Below are positions 7,995-13,056 of a stretch of 32,304 nt of DNA, piece after piece. This stretch comes from a virus. The translations under genes and the position numbers were made by a program. Position 1 is the first letter of the stretch. Each line of letters begins with the position of its first letter. The stretch is from positions 1 through 32,304 of IMG/VR virus record IMGVR_UViG_3300030101_000233; one strand, given 5' to 3'. A model generated the notes under the pieces. That model was not told the origin of the DNA. It saw nothing but the letters and a program-made list of their open reading frames with translations, and did no database searches.

Positions 7995-8148
7995 TTTTAT
8001 CCTCCCCGCGCTTAACACGCTTGTGGATATCCCGTAAATCAAGAATGATGTCAGCCAATTGCTCAGACTCATGGTCACCAGATGAAATCAAATTCAATAA
8101 GCGATCAATGGCACTGTCGAGGTGACGCAATAAATGTTTCTTTTTCAT
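7981..8148 (-). CDS. Small charged helical protein, unknown
   Basis: The ATG at 8148 has AAGGAGAT upstream; a longer reading to 8184 would use an unsupported start. The 55-residue product (Met-Lys-Lys-Lys-His-Leu-Leu-Arg-His-Leu-Asp onward) is almost entirely helical with alternating Leu/Ile and charged residues, as in small regulatory or anti-host proteins. It overlaps the next gene by 14 bases. Confidence 0.65.
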   Translation of the reverse strand: MKKKHLLRHLDSAIDRLLNLISSGDHESEQLADIILDLRDIHKRVKRGEDKNETS

Positions 8149-8212
8149 TTTTATCTCCTTGTTGGCCCACCACCCCCAGCCCATGCCCGAACTGAGGATG
8201 GCAGACCAAAAT

Positions 8213-8226
8213 CTGTAGTGCTACAG
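8213..8226. repeat. Palindrome copy 7, directly after the DUF932 gene
   Basis: Plus strand CTGTAGTGCTACAG, in the 80-base gap before the next ribosome site. No U-tract follows it, so it is not an ordinary terminator. Confidence 0.9.
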
Positions 8227-8228
8227 AA

Positions 8229-9101
8229 TCAGAACTCTGAAGCGAGTTGAGACAGAGCCTCATCAGAACGGCTGGTCACATCAACGATGTCGAAGCGATC
8301 ATTGAGGATCTTGTCGAGCCGCCCGAAGCGGGACGCTTGCGTGATCACATTGCGACCACGGTCGTTGGAGGTGAAGGCGTTGTAGAGCGAGTCCACAGTG
8401 CGTTCGCGGAACTCTGGATGCTCTGGCTCCTCCCAGTGTCCGAGGACACGCATCGTCGCCGCAGCACCGATGACACCCTCACGAGCCGCCTCCATGATGC
8501 AGTGCTTGGCATCGTCATCGCCGCACTCCACATTCTTCATCCATTCCACCCGCCGCACACGATCCTGAGCCACTGACGGAATGCCGCTGATGCAAGCATC
8601 AAGCATGTTGTACAGAGACTCGAAGCCATCGTCCTCGGAGCCGAGGCCACGCATGTGCTTCTTGGACACCTTGCCCGCGACCTTGCCCAGAGTCATGCCG
8701 TTGGAGCAGACTTGGACACGCTCGCCCAACGCACCGCCAGCCCGTGTGGACATGTCGTATGAGTTGGTCAAGGCAAACTCCCACCAACGGTCGCCCGTGT
8801 CGGGGAGGTCAGGCCGAGAGATCCCGTACAAAGACAGGAACCTCCCGTACTTCTTGTGGTCCTTGATCTTGGGATTCTTGACCGGAGCAGCCGCGTAGTG
8901 GACTGGCTCGGACAGGGTGAACCCGTGAGTCTCAAGGATCCGCGTAGCCATGTCCACAAACGTGCCATGAGGCAGGATGCGGTATGTGTGCGGATACTGG
9001 GTGGGAGTGGGAAGGTTTTGGATGGTCTTGTCATCCACGATGTCACCCCAGTTGCCCGGATCGAACGGGGTGGGTTTGGGTGGGTTACTTACAGCCGTCA
9101 T
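8229..9101 (-). CDS. DUF932-family phage/plasmid-like protein
   Basis: The ATG follows AAGGAGG at ten bases and overlaps the previous gene by 17 bases. The 290-residue product has the DUF932 core: Phe-Ala-Leu-Thr-Asn-Ser-Tyr-Asp-Met-Ser-Thr-Arg-Ala near residues 108-120, then Gly-Glu-Arg-Val-Gln-Val-Cys-Ser-Asn-Gly-Met-Thr-Leu-Gly (about 125-138). Family members are frequent in phages and plasmids and their biochemical role is not settled. The N-terminal 40 residues are Pro-rich. The stop codon is separated from palindrome copy 7 by one base. Confidence 0.8.
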   Translation of the reverse strand: MTAVSNPPKPTPFDPGNWGDIVDDKTIQNLPTPTQYPHTYRILPHGTFVDMATRILETHGFTLSEPVHYAAAPVKNPKIKDHKKYGRFLSLYGISRPDLPDTGDRWWEFALTNSYDMSTRAGGALGERVQVCSNGMTLGKVAGKVSKKHMRGLGSEDDGFESLYNMLDACISGIPSVAQDRVRRVEWMKNVECGDDDAKHCIMEAAREGVIGAAATMRVLGHWEEPEHPEFRERTVDSLYNAFTSNDRGRNVITQASRFGRLDKILNDRFDIVDVTSRSDEALSQLASEF

Positions 9102-9423
9102 TGGAATAAGCCTCCTTGGCTTGCTTGTATCTGGCTTGTGAGACAGTTTTAGGAACGATCTGAATGTCTCGATTCTGTAGTGCTACAGATTCTGAAGTGT
9201 TGCCAACGAGTTGATCAAGTTCAGCGATCTTGCGTTGACGCAATCTGCCCAACTCAGTTTTGAGTCCAGCGGACACGATGCGACGAAGAACCTCAGACTT
9301 GTTGGTCTTGAGCATAGATCCGTTGGACAGGTTCTCGTGATTGAGTTCCCGCACCAAGTACTCGATGTCATCATTGATTTTGATGTCACCTTGGAATGAG
9401 AGAGTGAAGTATTTGTTAGGCAT
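9085..9423 (-). CDS. Possible ribbon-helix-helix DNA-binding protein
   Basis: The ATG at 9423 has a perfect AAGGAGG six bases upstream. The 112-residue product starts with a beta-like strand (Lys-Tyr-Phe-Thr-Leu-Ser-Phe), then helix-forming segments ending in Asn-Lys-Ser-Glu-Val-Leu-Arg-Arg-Ile-Val-Ser-Ala-Gly-Leu-Lys-Thr-Glu-Leu (about 41-58), which resembles the second helix of CopG/Arc-type repressors. The rest is Arg/Lys-rich. Residues 79-84 are Ser-Val-Ala-Leu-Gln-Asn from palindrome copy 6. If the fold is right, it is the best local candidate to bind the palindromes and control its own operon. The fold call is uncertain. Confidence 0.7.
   Translation of the reverse strand: MPNKYFTLSFQGDIKINDDIEYLVRELNHENLSNGSMLKTNKSEVLRRIVSAGLKTELGRLRQRKIAELDQLVGNTSESVALQNRDIQIVPKTVSQARYKQAKEAYSNDGCK
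9175..9188. repeat. Palindrome copy 6, inside the possible DNA-binding protein gene
   Basis: Plus strand CTGTAGTGCTACAG. With its flank it encodes Ser-Glu-Ser-Val-Ala-Leu-Gln-Asn, as copy 4 does, so the two copies share sequence beyond the palindrome. Confidence 0.9.
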
Positions 9424-9736
9424 TTGAAACCTCCTTGAGTTCTGCCTCTGCTTTTTCGAGTGTTTCCATCCGGCGGTCATTGCACCATTGAGCAAGTGCC
9501 AAGCCGAACTGTCCGATGTCACCGATGGTCAAGGCGGTCTGCCCGTCCTCATTGTGACGATTGTCAAACCAAATGGTCAGACGCTTTGGGTGATTGGCGT
9601 GGATGTTGGTCGCCTCAAATGTGACGTAACCAAACTCTTTGAACGCATCACCCATCATTGAATGCTCCTTGATGTGCAACGCATGCACACCGTCGAGCGT
9701 CATGTTGAACGAAAATTGCTGATCAATTCCAGACAT
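9416..9736 (-). CDS. Early protein of unknown function
   Basis: The ATG is preceded by AGAGGAA. The 106-residue product has a mixed beta-rich start (Phe-Ser-Phe-Asn-Met-Thr-Leu-Asp-Gly-Val), Val-Thr-Phe-Glu-Ala-Thr and Leu-Thr-Ile-Trp-Phe-Asp-Asn, then a C-terminal charged helix. No family is recognised. Its end overlaps the next gene by 8 nt, a spacing seen four other times here. Confidence 0.75.
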   Translation of the reverse strand: MSGIDQQFSFNMTLDGVHALHIKEHSMMGDAFKEFGYVTFEATNIHANHPKRLTIWFDNRHNEDGQTALTIGDIGQFGLALAQWCNDRRMETLEKAEAELKEVSNA

Positions 9737-9879
9737 TGAATTTCCTCTTCGGTTAGAAGGTCTGAGTACTGACGGAGTAGCCGTTTGGCAAGTTTGGCTG
9801 CCGTCTTGGGATGCTCTTTTGCTGCCGCGAATACGACATCACGCTTGAGCGAAACTAGCCACGAGCGGTTTTGTGGCAC
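9700..9879 (-). CDS. Small helical early protein, unknown
   Basis: The GTG start at 9879 has a strong AAGGAGG nine bases upstream; longer readings of the frame lie inside the previous gene and have no such site. The 59-residue product is basic and helical (Val-Phe-Ala-Ala-Ala-Lys-Glu-His-Pro-Lys-Thr-Ala-Ala-Lys-Leu-Ala-Lys-Arg-Leu-Leu). It overlaps the upstream gene by 41 bases and the next by 37, the deepest pair of overlaps in the early operon. Confidence 0.65.
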   Translation of the reverse strand: MPQNRSWLVSLKRDVVFAAAKEHPKTAAKLAKRLLRQYSDLLTEEEIQCLELISNFRST

Positions 9880-10630
9880 TTGTTGAATCCTCCTTGAACT
9901 TGGATGCCCCAACACCGTGAACTGTGATCTGAACGTGGGGGACTCGAACAGATCGTTCTGACATGTTGCCTTGGCACAGGTGACACTGGTCACAGGTCGT
10001 CCGTTTGCCGCCCTCATCAGATGCAGGACACACGATGAGGCCGCGTTTCTGTAGTGCTACAGATTTGTTGACCCGAAAGCAGCGATACCCAAGTGCCTCG
10101 GCTTGCTCCTGCTCCGCATCAGTCTCGACCGATGCCATGCAGATGTCAGCGAAATCGGGATCACACCATTGCCATTGATGCGTATATCCCGTCCACTGCT
10201 TCGCATTATTGCACAAATCACGCCAAATATCAAGTGGCATCATGGCTGGATCACCATACGAACCAACACGCAGCGAGCGACCTCGGAGCCGACGATAATC
10301 GCAGCGACCTTGGGCCTGATAGTTCCCACGTCGCCACGCCTTGTAGACCCCGTTGGGGCCGAGCAGATTGACGTAGCAGGAACGCTTGCCCGTGGTGAGG
10401 TCACGGCGATGCACACAGTCACCGCAAATGCTGGAGTCTTCCCCATTGCGTGTCGCACTGATGGGATCAATGTCCTGCCGAAGAATCCAAGACTGAACCA
10501 TCTGCCCAGTCTTGGGATTCTTCGTGCCGGAGAACCCAGTCAGGATGCACACGATGGGCTTGCCGTCCATGGCAGATGGCCCTTCGTAAACAATCACAGG
10601 AGCCGCCCCACTGCGTAGATGATGAGCCAT
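9839..10630 (-). CDS. Cysteine-rich conserved phage protein, unknown function
   Basis: I use the ATG at 10630 because the conserved-looking part begins soon after (Pro-Val-Ile-Val-Tyr-Glu-Gly-Pro-Ser); the ribosome site is weak and the start could shift. The frame is open further up but would overlap the previous gene by 103 bases. The 263-residue product has Cys-Gly-Asp-Cys-Val-His near residue 70, Cys-Tyr-Val-Asn, and a C-terminal Cys-Pro-Ala-Ser-x-Glu block followed by Cys-Asp-Gln-Cys-His-Leu-Cys, so at least one zinc site is likely. This architecture is familiar from other phages but has no function I can name. Residues 190-194 are Ser-Val-Ala-Leu-Gln from palindrome copy 5, between two blocks that look conserved. 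Confidence 0.8.
   Translation of the reverse strand: MAHHLRSGAAPVIVYEGPSAMDGKPIVCILTGFSGTKNPKTGQMVQSWILRQDIDPISATRNGEDSSICGDCVHRRDLTTGKRSCYVNLLGPNGVYKAWRRGNYQAQGRCDYRRLRGRSLRVGSYGDPAMMPLDIWRDLCNNAKQWTGYTHQWQWCDPDFADICMASVETDAEQEQAEALGYRCFRVNKSVALQKRGLIVCPASDEGGKRTTCDQCHLCQGNMSERSVRVPHVQITVHGVGASKFKEDSTSATKPLVASFAQA
10049..10062. repeat. Palindrome copy 5, inside the cysteine-rich protein gene
   Basis: Plus strand CTGTAGTGCTACAG. It encodes Ser-Val-Ala-Leu-Gln-Lys just before the Ile-Val-Cys-Pro-Ala-Ser block, as if added between domains. Confidence 0.9.
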
Positions 10631-10905
10631 GTCACCAGACCGCCAGACAGGAACCCAGTCAGGTAGAGCAGCCACTCGCCCGTGCCGTCGTACCACTTGG
10701 ACTGATCGTCGATGTACCCACCAGCCACCAGTGGCGGATTCTGTAGTGCTACAGATTCTGAGTAGTTCGGGTCGGTGTCGGCCTCCAGCATCTCACGCAT
10801 GAACGAGTCGTAGTCCTCGTCGGGCAGTAGGTCGAAAGCGATTTGCTCGCCCGTAGGCAACTTGCCCGAGGCGAGAGGTGAATCAGATTTGATTTTGTTA
10901 GGCAT
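10594..10905 (-). CDS. Early single-span membrane protein, unknown
   Basis: The ATG has AAGGAGAG upstream. The 103-residue product has an acidic N-terminal half (Leu-Leu-Pro-Asp-Glu-Asp-Tyr-Asp-Ser-Phe) and a C-terminal hydrophobic helix (about residues 78-101, Leu-Leu-Tyr-Leu-Thr-Gly-Phe and Leu-Val-Thr-Trp-Leu-Ile-Ile-Tyr), so it is probably anchored in the inner membrane with the acidic part free. Residues 51-55 are Ser-Val-Ala-Leu-Gln from palindrome copy 4, placed between the two halves. A role in blocking superinfection or acting on the host envelope is possible, but nothing in the sequence proves it. Confidence 0.75.
   Translation of the reverse strand: MPNKIKSDSPLASGKLPTGEQIAFDLLPDEDYDSFMREMLEADTDPNYSESVALQNPPLVAGGYIDDQSKWYDGTGEWLLYLTGFLSGGLVTWLIIYAVGRLL
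10741..10754. repeat. Palindrome copy 4, inside the early membrane-protein gene
   Basis: Plus strand CTGTAGTGCTACAG. On the coding strand it follows TCAGAAT and gives Ser-Glu-Ser-Val-Ala-Leu-Gln-Asn, the same eight residues as copy 6. Confidence 0.9.
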
Positions 10906-10921
10906 GGCACTCTCCTTGTTT

Positions 10922-10935
10922 TTGTAGTGCTACAG
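10922..10935. repeat. Palindrome copy 3, in the P2 leader
   Basis: Plus strand TTGTAGTGCTACAG, one outer base changed from the consensus. It lies about 31-44 bases downstream of the predicted P2 start and about 17 bases before the ATG of the next gene, just upstream of its ribosome site. Confidence 0.8.
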
Positions 10936-10947
10936 AATTTGGACATC

Positions 10948-10964
10948 GAAGGAACAATTCCTCC
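10948..10964 (-). promoter_or_regulatory. 5' leader hairpin of the P2 transcript
   Basis: The minus strand GGAGGAATTGTTCCTTC folds as a seven-pair stem (one G-U) with a three-base loop. It sits at the same distance from the -10 box as the P1 hairpin and shares GAGGAATTG, although the surrounding leaders differ. Confidence 0.55.
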
Positions 10965-10972
10965 ATTGCTAT

Positions 10973-11000
10973 ATCCTACCAAAACCAGTATGTAAGTCAA
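10973..11000 (-). promoter_or_regulatory. Early promoter P2, sigma70 type
   Basis: On the minus strand TTGACT (11000-10995) and TAGGAT (10978-10973) are separated by 16 bases. The -10 is weaker than in P1 (four of six). The choice of -10 is supported by P1: in both promoters GAGGAATTG begins nine bases after it. P2 would restart transcription after the preceding terminator and drive the main early operon. Confidence 0.65.
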
Positions 11001-11086
11001 TAGCCACCAGCGACTGAGGCAGCGACCACAAACCTATCACCCCTCCTCGCTCCGCTCGTCGGGGCTGTCACGCCGAAAATTTGGGC

Positions 11087-11116
11087 AAAAAAAATCCCCC
11101 GCCCGAAGGCAGGGGA
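11087..11116 (-). terminator. Intrinsic terminator after the first early gene
   Basis: The minus strand gives a nine-pair stem TCCCCTGCC / GGCGGGGGA with a UUCG loop, followed by eight T. One pair is G-U and would be a C-A mismatch in RNA from the other strand, so it works for minus-strand transcription only. It isolates the first early gene from the next. Confidence 0.9.
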
Positions 11117-11137
11117 AGTAAGGGGAGGGTGATTGGA

Positions 11138-11818
11138 TTAGGCAGATGCGACGGTCGCGGAGGCCTCGACAACCTCGGCCGCCTCGGCTAATTGTCCTTG
11201 GATCAGTGCCAATTGCTCGGGCGTGAACTCGACGGCATGGGTGGACAATTTGTCGATGATCGTAGACAGAGCCGACTCGACTTGCACAAACGGTGCTTTT
11301 GTTGACTGGCCTTCGGAGTCGGGAGCATCGTCCCCGGTGGCTTTGTCTGCCTTATTGCCAGCCTTCTTACGAAGAGGGAAAGCGGAGTCTTTGCCAGCCT
11401 TCTCGCCATGCTTCGGATCCATCCAGTCGAGCAAGGCCTCACGACATGCCTCGCGACCTTCCTCGCTCATGTAGAACACATCAGTATCGGAGTCTCTCGC
11501 AATGGCCTTCCATCGGTAGTCCTGCAATTCCCCGACAATCCGATGCATCGAGCCGACTGGCAAGGCCTCGAACCCTTCCACGTCCATAGCGACCGTGTAT
11601 ACGTCTGCTTGCTTGATCCAATTGTTATGACTTGAAGACGACTTCTGTAGTGCTACAGATACGTCCTCGATGAAGCCTTCTCGGTCGTCCTTCTCAATGG
11701 CTCGGTAGGCCTCGGCGAATGCCAGAACAAACGCCCCATGAGCGGAGCCTTGGAATTCCAATTCCGCCTTACGAAGTTTCTTGGCGGCGTTGATTGCTTT
11801 GTTGATGAGTCGTTTCAT
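11138..11818 (-). CDS. First early protein, unknown function, carries palindrome-encoded peptide
   Basis: I start it at the ATG at 11818, preceded by AAGGAA; longer readings of the frame run back into the promoter leader. The 226-residue product has a basic helical N-terminus (Lys-Arg-Leu-Ile-Asn-Lys-Ala-Ile-Asn-Ala-Ala-Lys-Lys), a middle with Val-Gly-Ser-Met-His-Arg-Ile-Val-Gly-Glu-Leu-Gln-Asp-Tyr-Arg, a Lys/Asp-rich linker (about 134-172) and an Ala/Glu-rich helical end. Residues 54-58 are Ser-Val-Ala-Leu-Gln, encoded by palindrome copy 2. As the first gene after P1 and before a terminator it is probably made at once on infection, like the host-takeover proteins of T7, but I recognise no domain. 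Confidence 0.8.
   Translation of the reverse strand: MKRLINKAINAAKKLRKAELEFQGSAHGAFVLAFAEAYRAIEKDDREGFIEDVSVALQKSSSSHNNWIKQADVYTVAMDVEGFEALPVGSMHRIVGELQDYRWKAIARDSDTDVFYMSEEGREACREALLDWMDPKHGEKAGKDSAFPLRKKAGNKADKATGDDAPDSEGQSTKAPFVQVESALSTIIDKLSTHAVEFTPEQLALIQGQLAEAAEVVEASATVASA
11645..11658. repeat. Palindrome copy 2, inside the first early gene
   Basis: Plus strand CTGTAGTGCTACAG. Read on the coding strand it gives Ser-Val-Ala-Leu-Gln at residues 54-58 of the host gene, followed by Lys and a run of serines, which looks like a linker. Confidence 0.9.
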
Positions 11819-11836
11819 TTCACATTCCTTGTTAGG

Positions 11837-11852
11837 CGAGGACAATTCCTCG
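11837..11852 (-). promoter_or_regulatory. 5' leader hairpin of the P1 transcript
   Basis: The minus strand reads CGAGGAATTGTCCTCG, a six-pair stem with an ATTG loop, beginning within a few bases of the predicted start of transcription. The sequence GAGGAATTG starts nine bases after the -10 box, exactly as in P2. A 5'-terminal stem could protect the message or be a regulator site. Confidence 0.6.
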
Positions 11853-11860
11853 ATGCATGC

Positions 11861-11889
11861 ATTAGACCACAATCGGACCCATGCGTCAA
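11861..11889 (-). promoter_or_regulatory. Early promoter P1, sigma70 type
   Basis: On the minus strand TTGACG (11889-11884) and TCTAAT (11866-11861) are separated by 17 bases, matching the host sigma70 consensus at five positions each. It precedes the first early gene by about 35 bases of leader. The leader begins with a perfect six-pair hairpin. No other promoter in the window is as close to consensus. Confidence 0.8.
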
Positions 11890-11903
11890 GTGCCCTACAG
11901 AAT

Positions 11904-11917
11904 CTGTAGCACTACAG
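11904..11917. repeat. Palindrome copy 1, upstream of early promoter P1
   Basis: Plus strand CTGTAGCACTACAG, the only copy with the CA centre on this strand. An extra half-site CTACAG (11895-11900) lies three bases away, so three half-sites are stacked. The nearer one ends five bases before the -35 box of P1. This position (about -41 to -63) suits an activator or a repressor acting on the first early promoter. Confidence 0.85.
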
Positions 11918-11918
11918 A

Positions 11919-12148
11919 ATCGGCAAACAAACGCCCCACGCCAAACGCATAACGCAAACAAAATGCAACGCTACAAGTTTGCAAAATGCAGGGGGCCACG
12001 GGGGTCATGCTGTGCAAAATGTCTTTTTTTAAGGCTCTCAGATTTTTTTACCAAATTTGCCCGAAGTTCAGCAGCAAAATGCCACCTTTATCCCAAAGCG
12101 TCTTGATGGGGACTCTATTTAGCCCGTTGTGCCACTTAAATCGCAGGC
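11919..12148. other. Noncoding late/early junction, candidate genome-end or origin region
   Basis: No credible gene lies here on either strand. The region holds four direct repeats of CAAAATG, two A/T tracts (seven T at about 12023-12029 and again near 12045-12051 on the plus strand), and T/G-rich DNA. It separates the last late gene from the first early promoter. In T7 those two are the two ends of the linear genome. I see no terminator hairpin immediately after the upstream gene. Confidence 0.5.
11959..12082. repeat. Four direct repeats of CAAAATG(C)
   Basis: Copies lie at 11959-11966, 11982-11989, 12015-12021 and 12075-12082 on the plus strand; three are followed by C and three are preceded by G. 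Spacing is irregular (23, 33 and 60 bases between starts), so they are not tightly phased iterons. With the nearby A/T tracts they could be protein-binding sites at an origin or packaging end. Confidence 0.5.
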
Positions 12149-12415
12149 TCAGGACAAACATGGGCACTCATCGCCATCGCAAAGCGGCTCAAGACACCGC
12201 ATACTGACAATGCATCCTCTTGGGATGATGTTGATGTTGCCTAGAGTTTCTGGATCGTTGTGCTTTGAACCCGCAATACGGACAACGTGGTCATCCTTGT
12301 GATAAAGCCAGCCCGCAGTCTCAACAACGACAGGATCAAGTTCGACTGCTTCTTCAACAGGAACCCACGGACGCTCTACACCAGTGATGTCGTACCACTC
12401 AATAAGAACTAGCAT
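12149..12415 (-). CDS. Small conserved-looking phage protein, unknown function
   Basis: The 88-residue product begins Met-Leu-Val-Leu-Ile-Glu-Trp-Tyr-Asp and has Trp-Val-Pro-Val-Glu-Glu-Ala, then Gly-Trp-Leu-Tyr-His-Lys-Asp-Asp-His-Val-Val-Arg-Ile-Ala-Gly-Ser and Ile-Ile-Pro-Arg-Gly-Cys-Ile-Val. This pattern (a short beta-barrel-like protein with an Ile-Pro-Arg-Gly-Cys-Ile element) recurs in many phages without known function; I recognise the pattern, not a named family. The C-terminus has four closely spaced cysteines (Cys-Leu-Glu-Pro-Leu-Cys and Cys-Pro-Cys), perhaps a metal site. It is the last gene before the noncoding junction. Confidence 0.7.
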   Translation of the reverse strand: MLVLIEWYDITGVERPWVPVEEAVELDPVVVETAGWLYHKDDHVVRIAGSKHNDPETLGNINIIPRGCIVSMRCLEPLCDGDECPCLS

Positions 12416-12657
12416 TAGAACCTCGGAATTGGTTTTTCGGAGTCAAGTCGAATAGCCAACGCAGCACGACCACGAGATGCCTTACGTCTACGAGCAAGTT
12501 GTTTCTTTTTGTATCGAACATCCACAGTGCCTTGAACAACATCTGTACTACCGATAGGAGAACCCACAGGACGGAAACCAGTTCTTGGATCGCTTCGGGT
12601 TCCAAACACTTGACGACTTCGGTCAGCATTGGGATTGTTTACTGATGCTGTAGGCAT
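12415..12657 (-). CDS. Small basic protein of unknown function
   Basis: The 80-residue frame is joined to both neighbours by TAATG overlaps (12657 and 12415), which supports its reality over a competing, Val/Leu-rich frame at 12399-12629. The N-terminal half is polar, with Gly-Phe-Arg-Pro-Val-Gly-Ser-Pro. The C-terminal half is strongly basic (Lys-Lys-Lys-Gln-Leu-Ala-Arg-Arg-Arg-Lys-Ala), suggesting nucleic-acid contact. No family is recognised. Confidence 0.65.
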   Translation of the reverse strand: MPTASVNNPNADRSRQVFGTRSDPRTGFRPVGSPIGSTDVVQGTVDVRYKKKQLARRRKASRGRAALAIRLDSEKPIPRF

Positions 12658-12890
12658 TACTTGTTTCCTTTTACTCTGTTCGTCCGTTTAGACGTAATTC
12701 TCAAATTAGACCGACCATTGGAGCCACCTCTGGACAACGGACGTTTGTGATCGACCTCCCGTGGGTCGCCTTTTTTCAACCCCAACTTGCGACGGGCTTT
12801 GTTTCGATTATTCCGATTTCGCTTTTGCTCCGGCTTACCGTGGTACTCTTCGTACTCTTTACGGTAGTTGCGTGGCTGTTTACGGGGCAT
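12657..12890 (-). CDS. Small HNH-type endonuclease
   Basis: The 77-residue protein is very basic. The C-terminal half reads Glu-Val-Asp-His-Lys-Arg-Pro-Leu-Ser-Arg-Gly-Gly-Ser-Asn and then Ser-Asn-Leu-Arg-Ile, the HNH core with the Asp-His metal pair and the central Asn. The last His or Asn is less clear (Thr-Asn-Arg-Val-Lys-Gly). The N-terminus is rich in Arg, Lys and Asn. An AAGGAA precedes the ATG. HNH proteins next to terminases assist DNA packaging in several phages, so a role in terminal processing is plausible. It could instead be a degenerate homing nuclease. Its TAA overlaps the next ATG by one base. Confidence 0.75.
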   Translation of the reverse strand: MPRKQPRNYRKEYEEYHGKPEQKRNRNNRNKARRKLGLKKGDPREVDHKRPLSRGGSNGRSNLRITSKRTNRVKGNK

Positions 12891-13056
12891 CGGGTGTTCC
12901 TTTGCGTCAGGGGATTAACTCATAGACAGGGGGAGAGGACAAGTAGGAAGTAGGTCTTTAATTCACCTAGATCCCTGAGACCCCCCTTACCCCCCATAGG
13001 AGTAAGGAGAGTCGGACTTGGTGCTTCACCTGAGTCCCTTCGACCCCAGACCTCTC

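Noticed and set aside
10103-10618. Plus-strand open frame of 171 codons
   Set aside because: Antisense to the cysteine-rich early gene, without ribosome site or domain.
7317-11917. Reading the nine palindromes as a CRISPR array or tandem iterons
   Set aside because: Spacing ranges from about 60 to 960 bases, intervening DNA is coding, and four copies lie inside genes.
7317-11917. Reading the palindromes as ordinary terminators
   Set aside because: Most copies have no U-tract and the two-base centre gives a poor hairpin loop unless inner pairs open; real terminators with UUCG loops lie beside them.
12399-12629. Hydrophobic minus-strand frame overlapping the small basic protein gene
   Set aside because: The competing 80-codon frame is joined to both neighbours by TAATG overlaps, and this one starts without a ribosome site.
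12940-13010. Possible G-quadruplex from two runs of six G
   Set aside because: Only three usable G-tracts lie within loop distance on the minus strand; a fourth is about 50 bases away, so the canonical pattern is not met.
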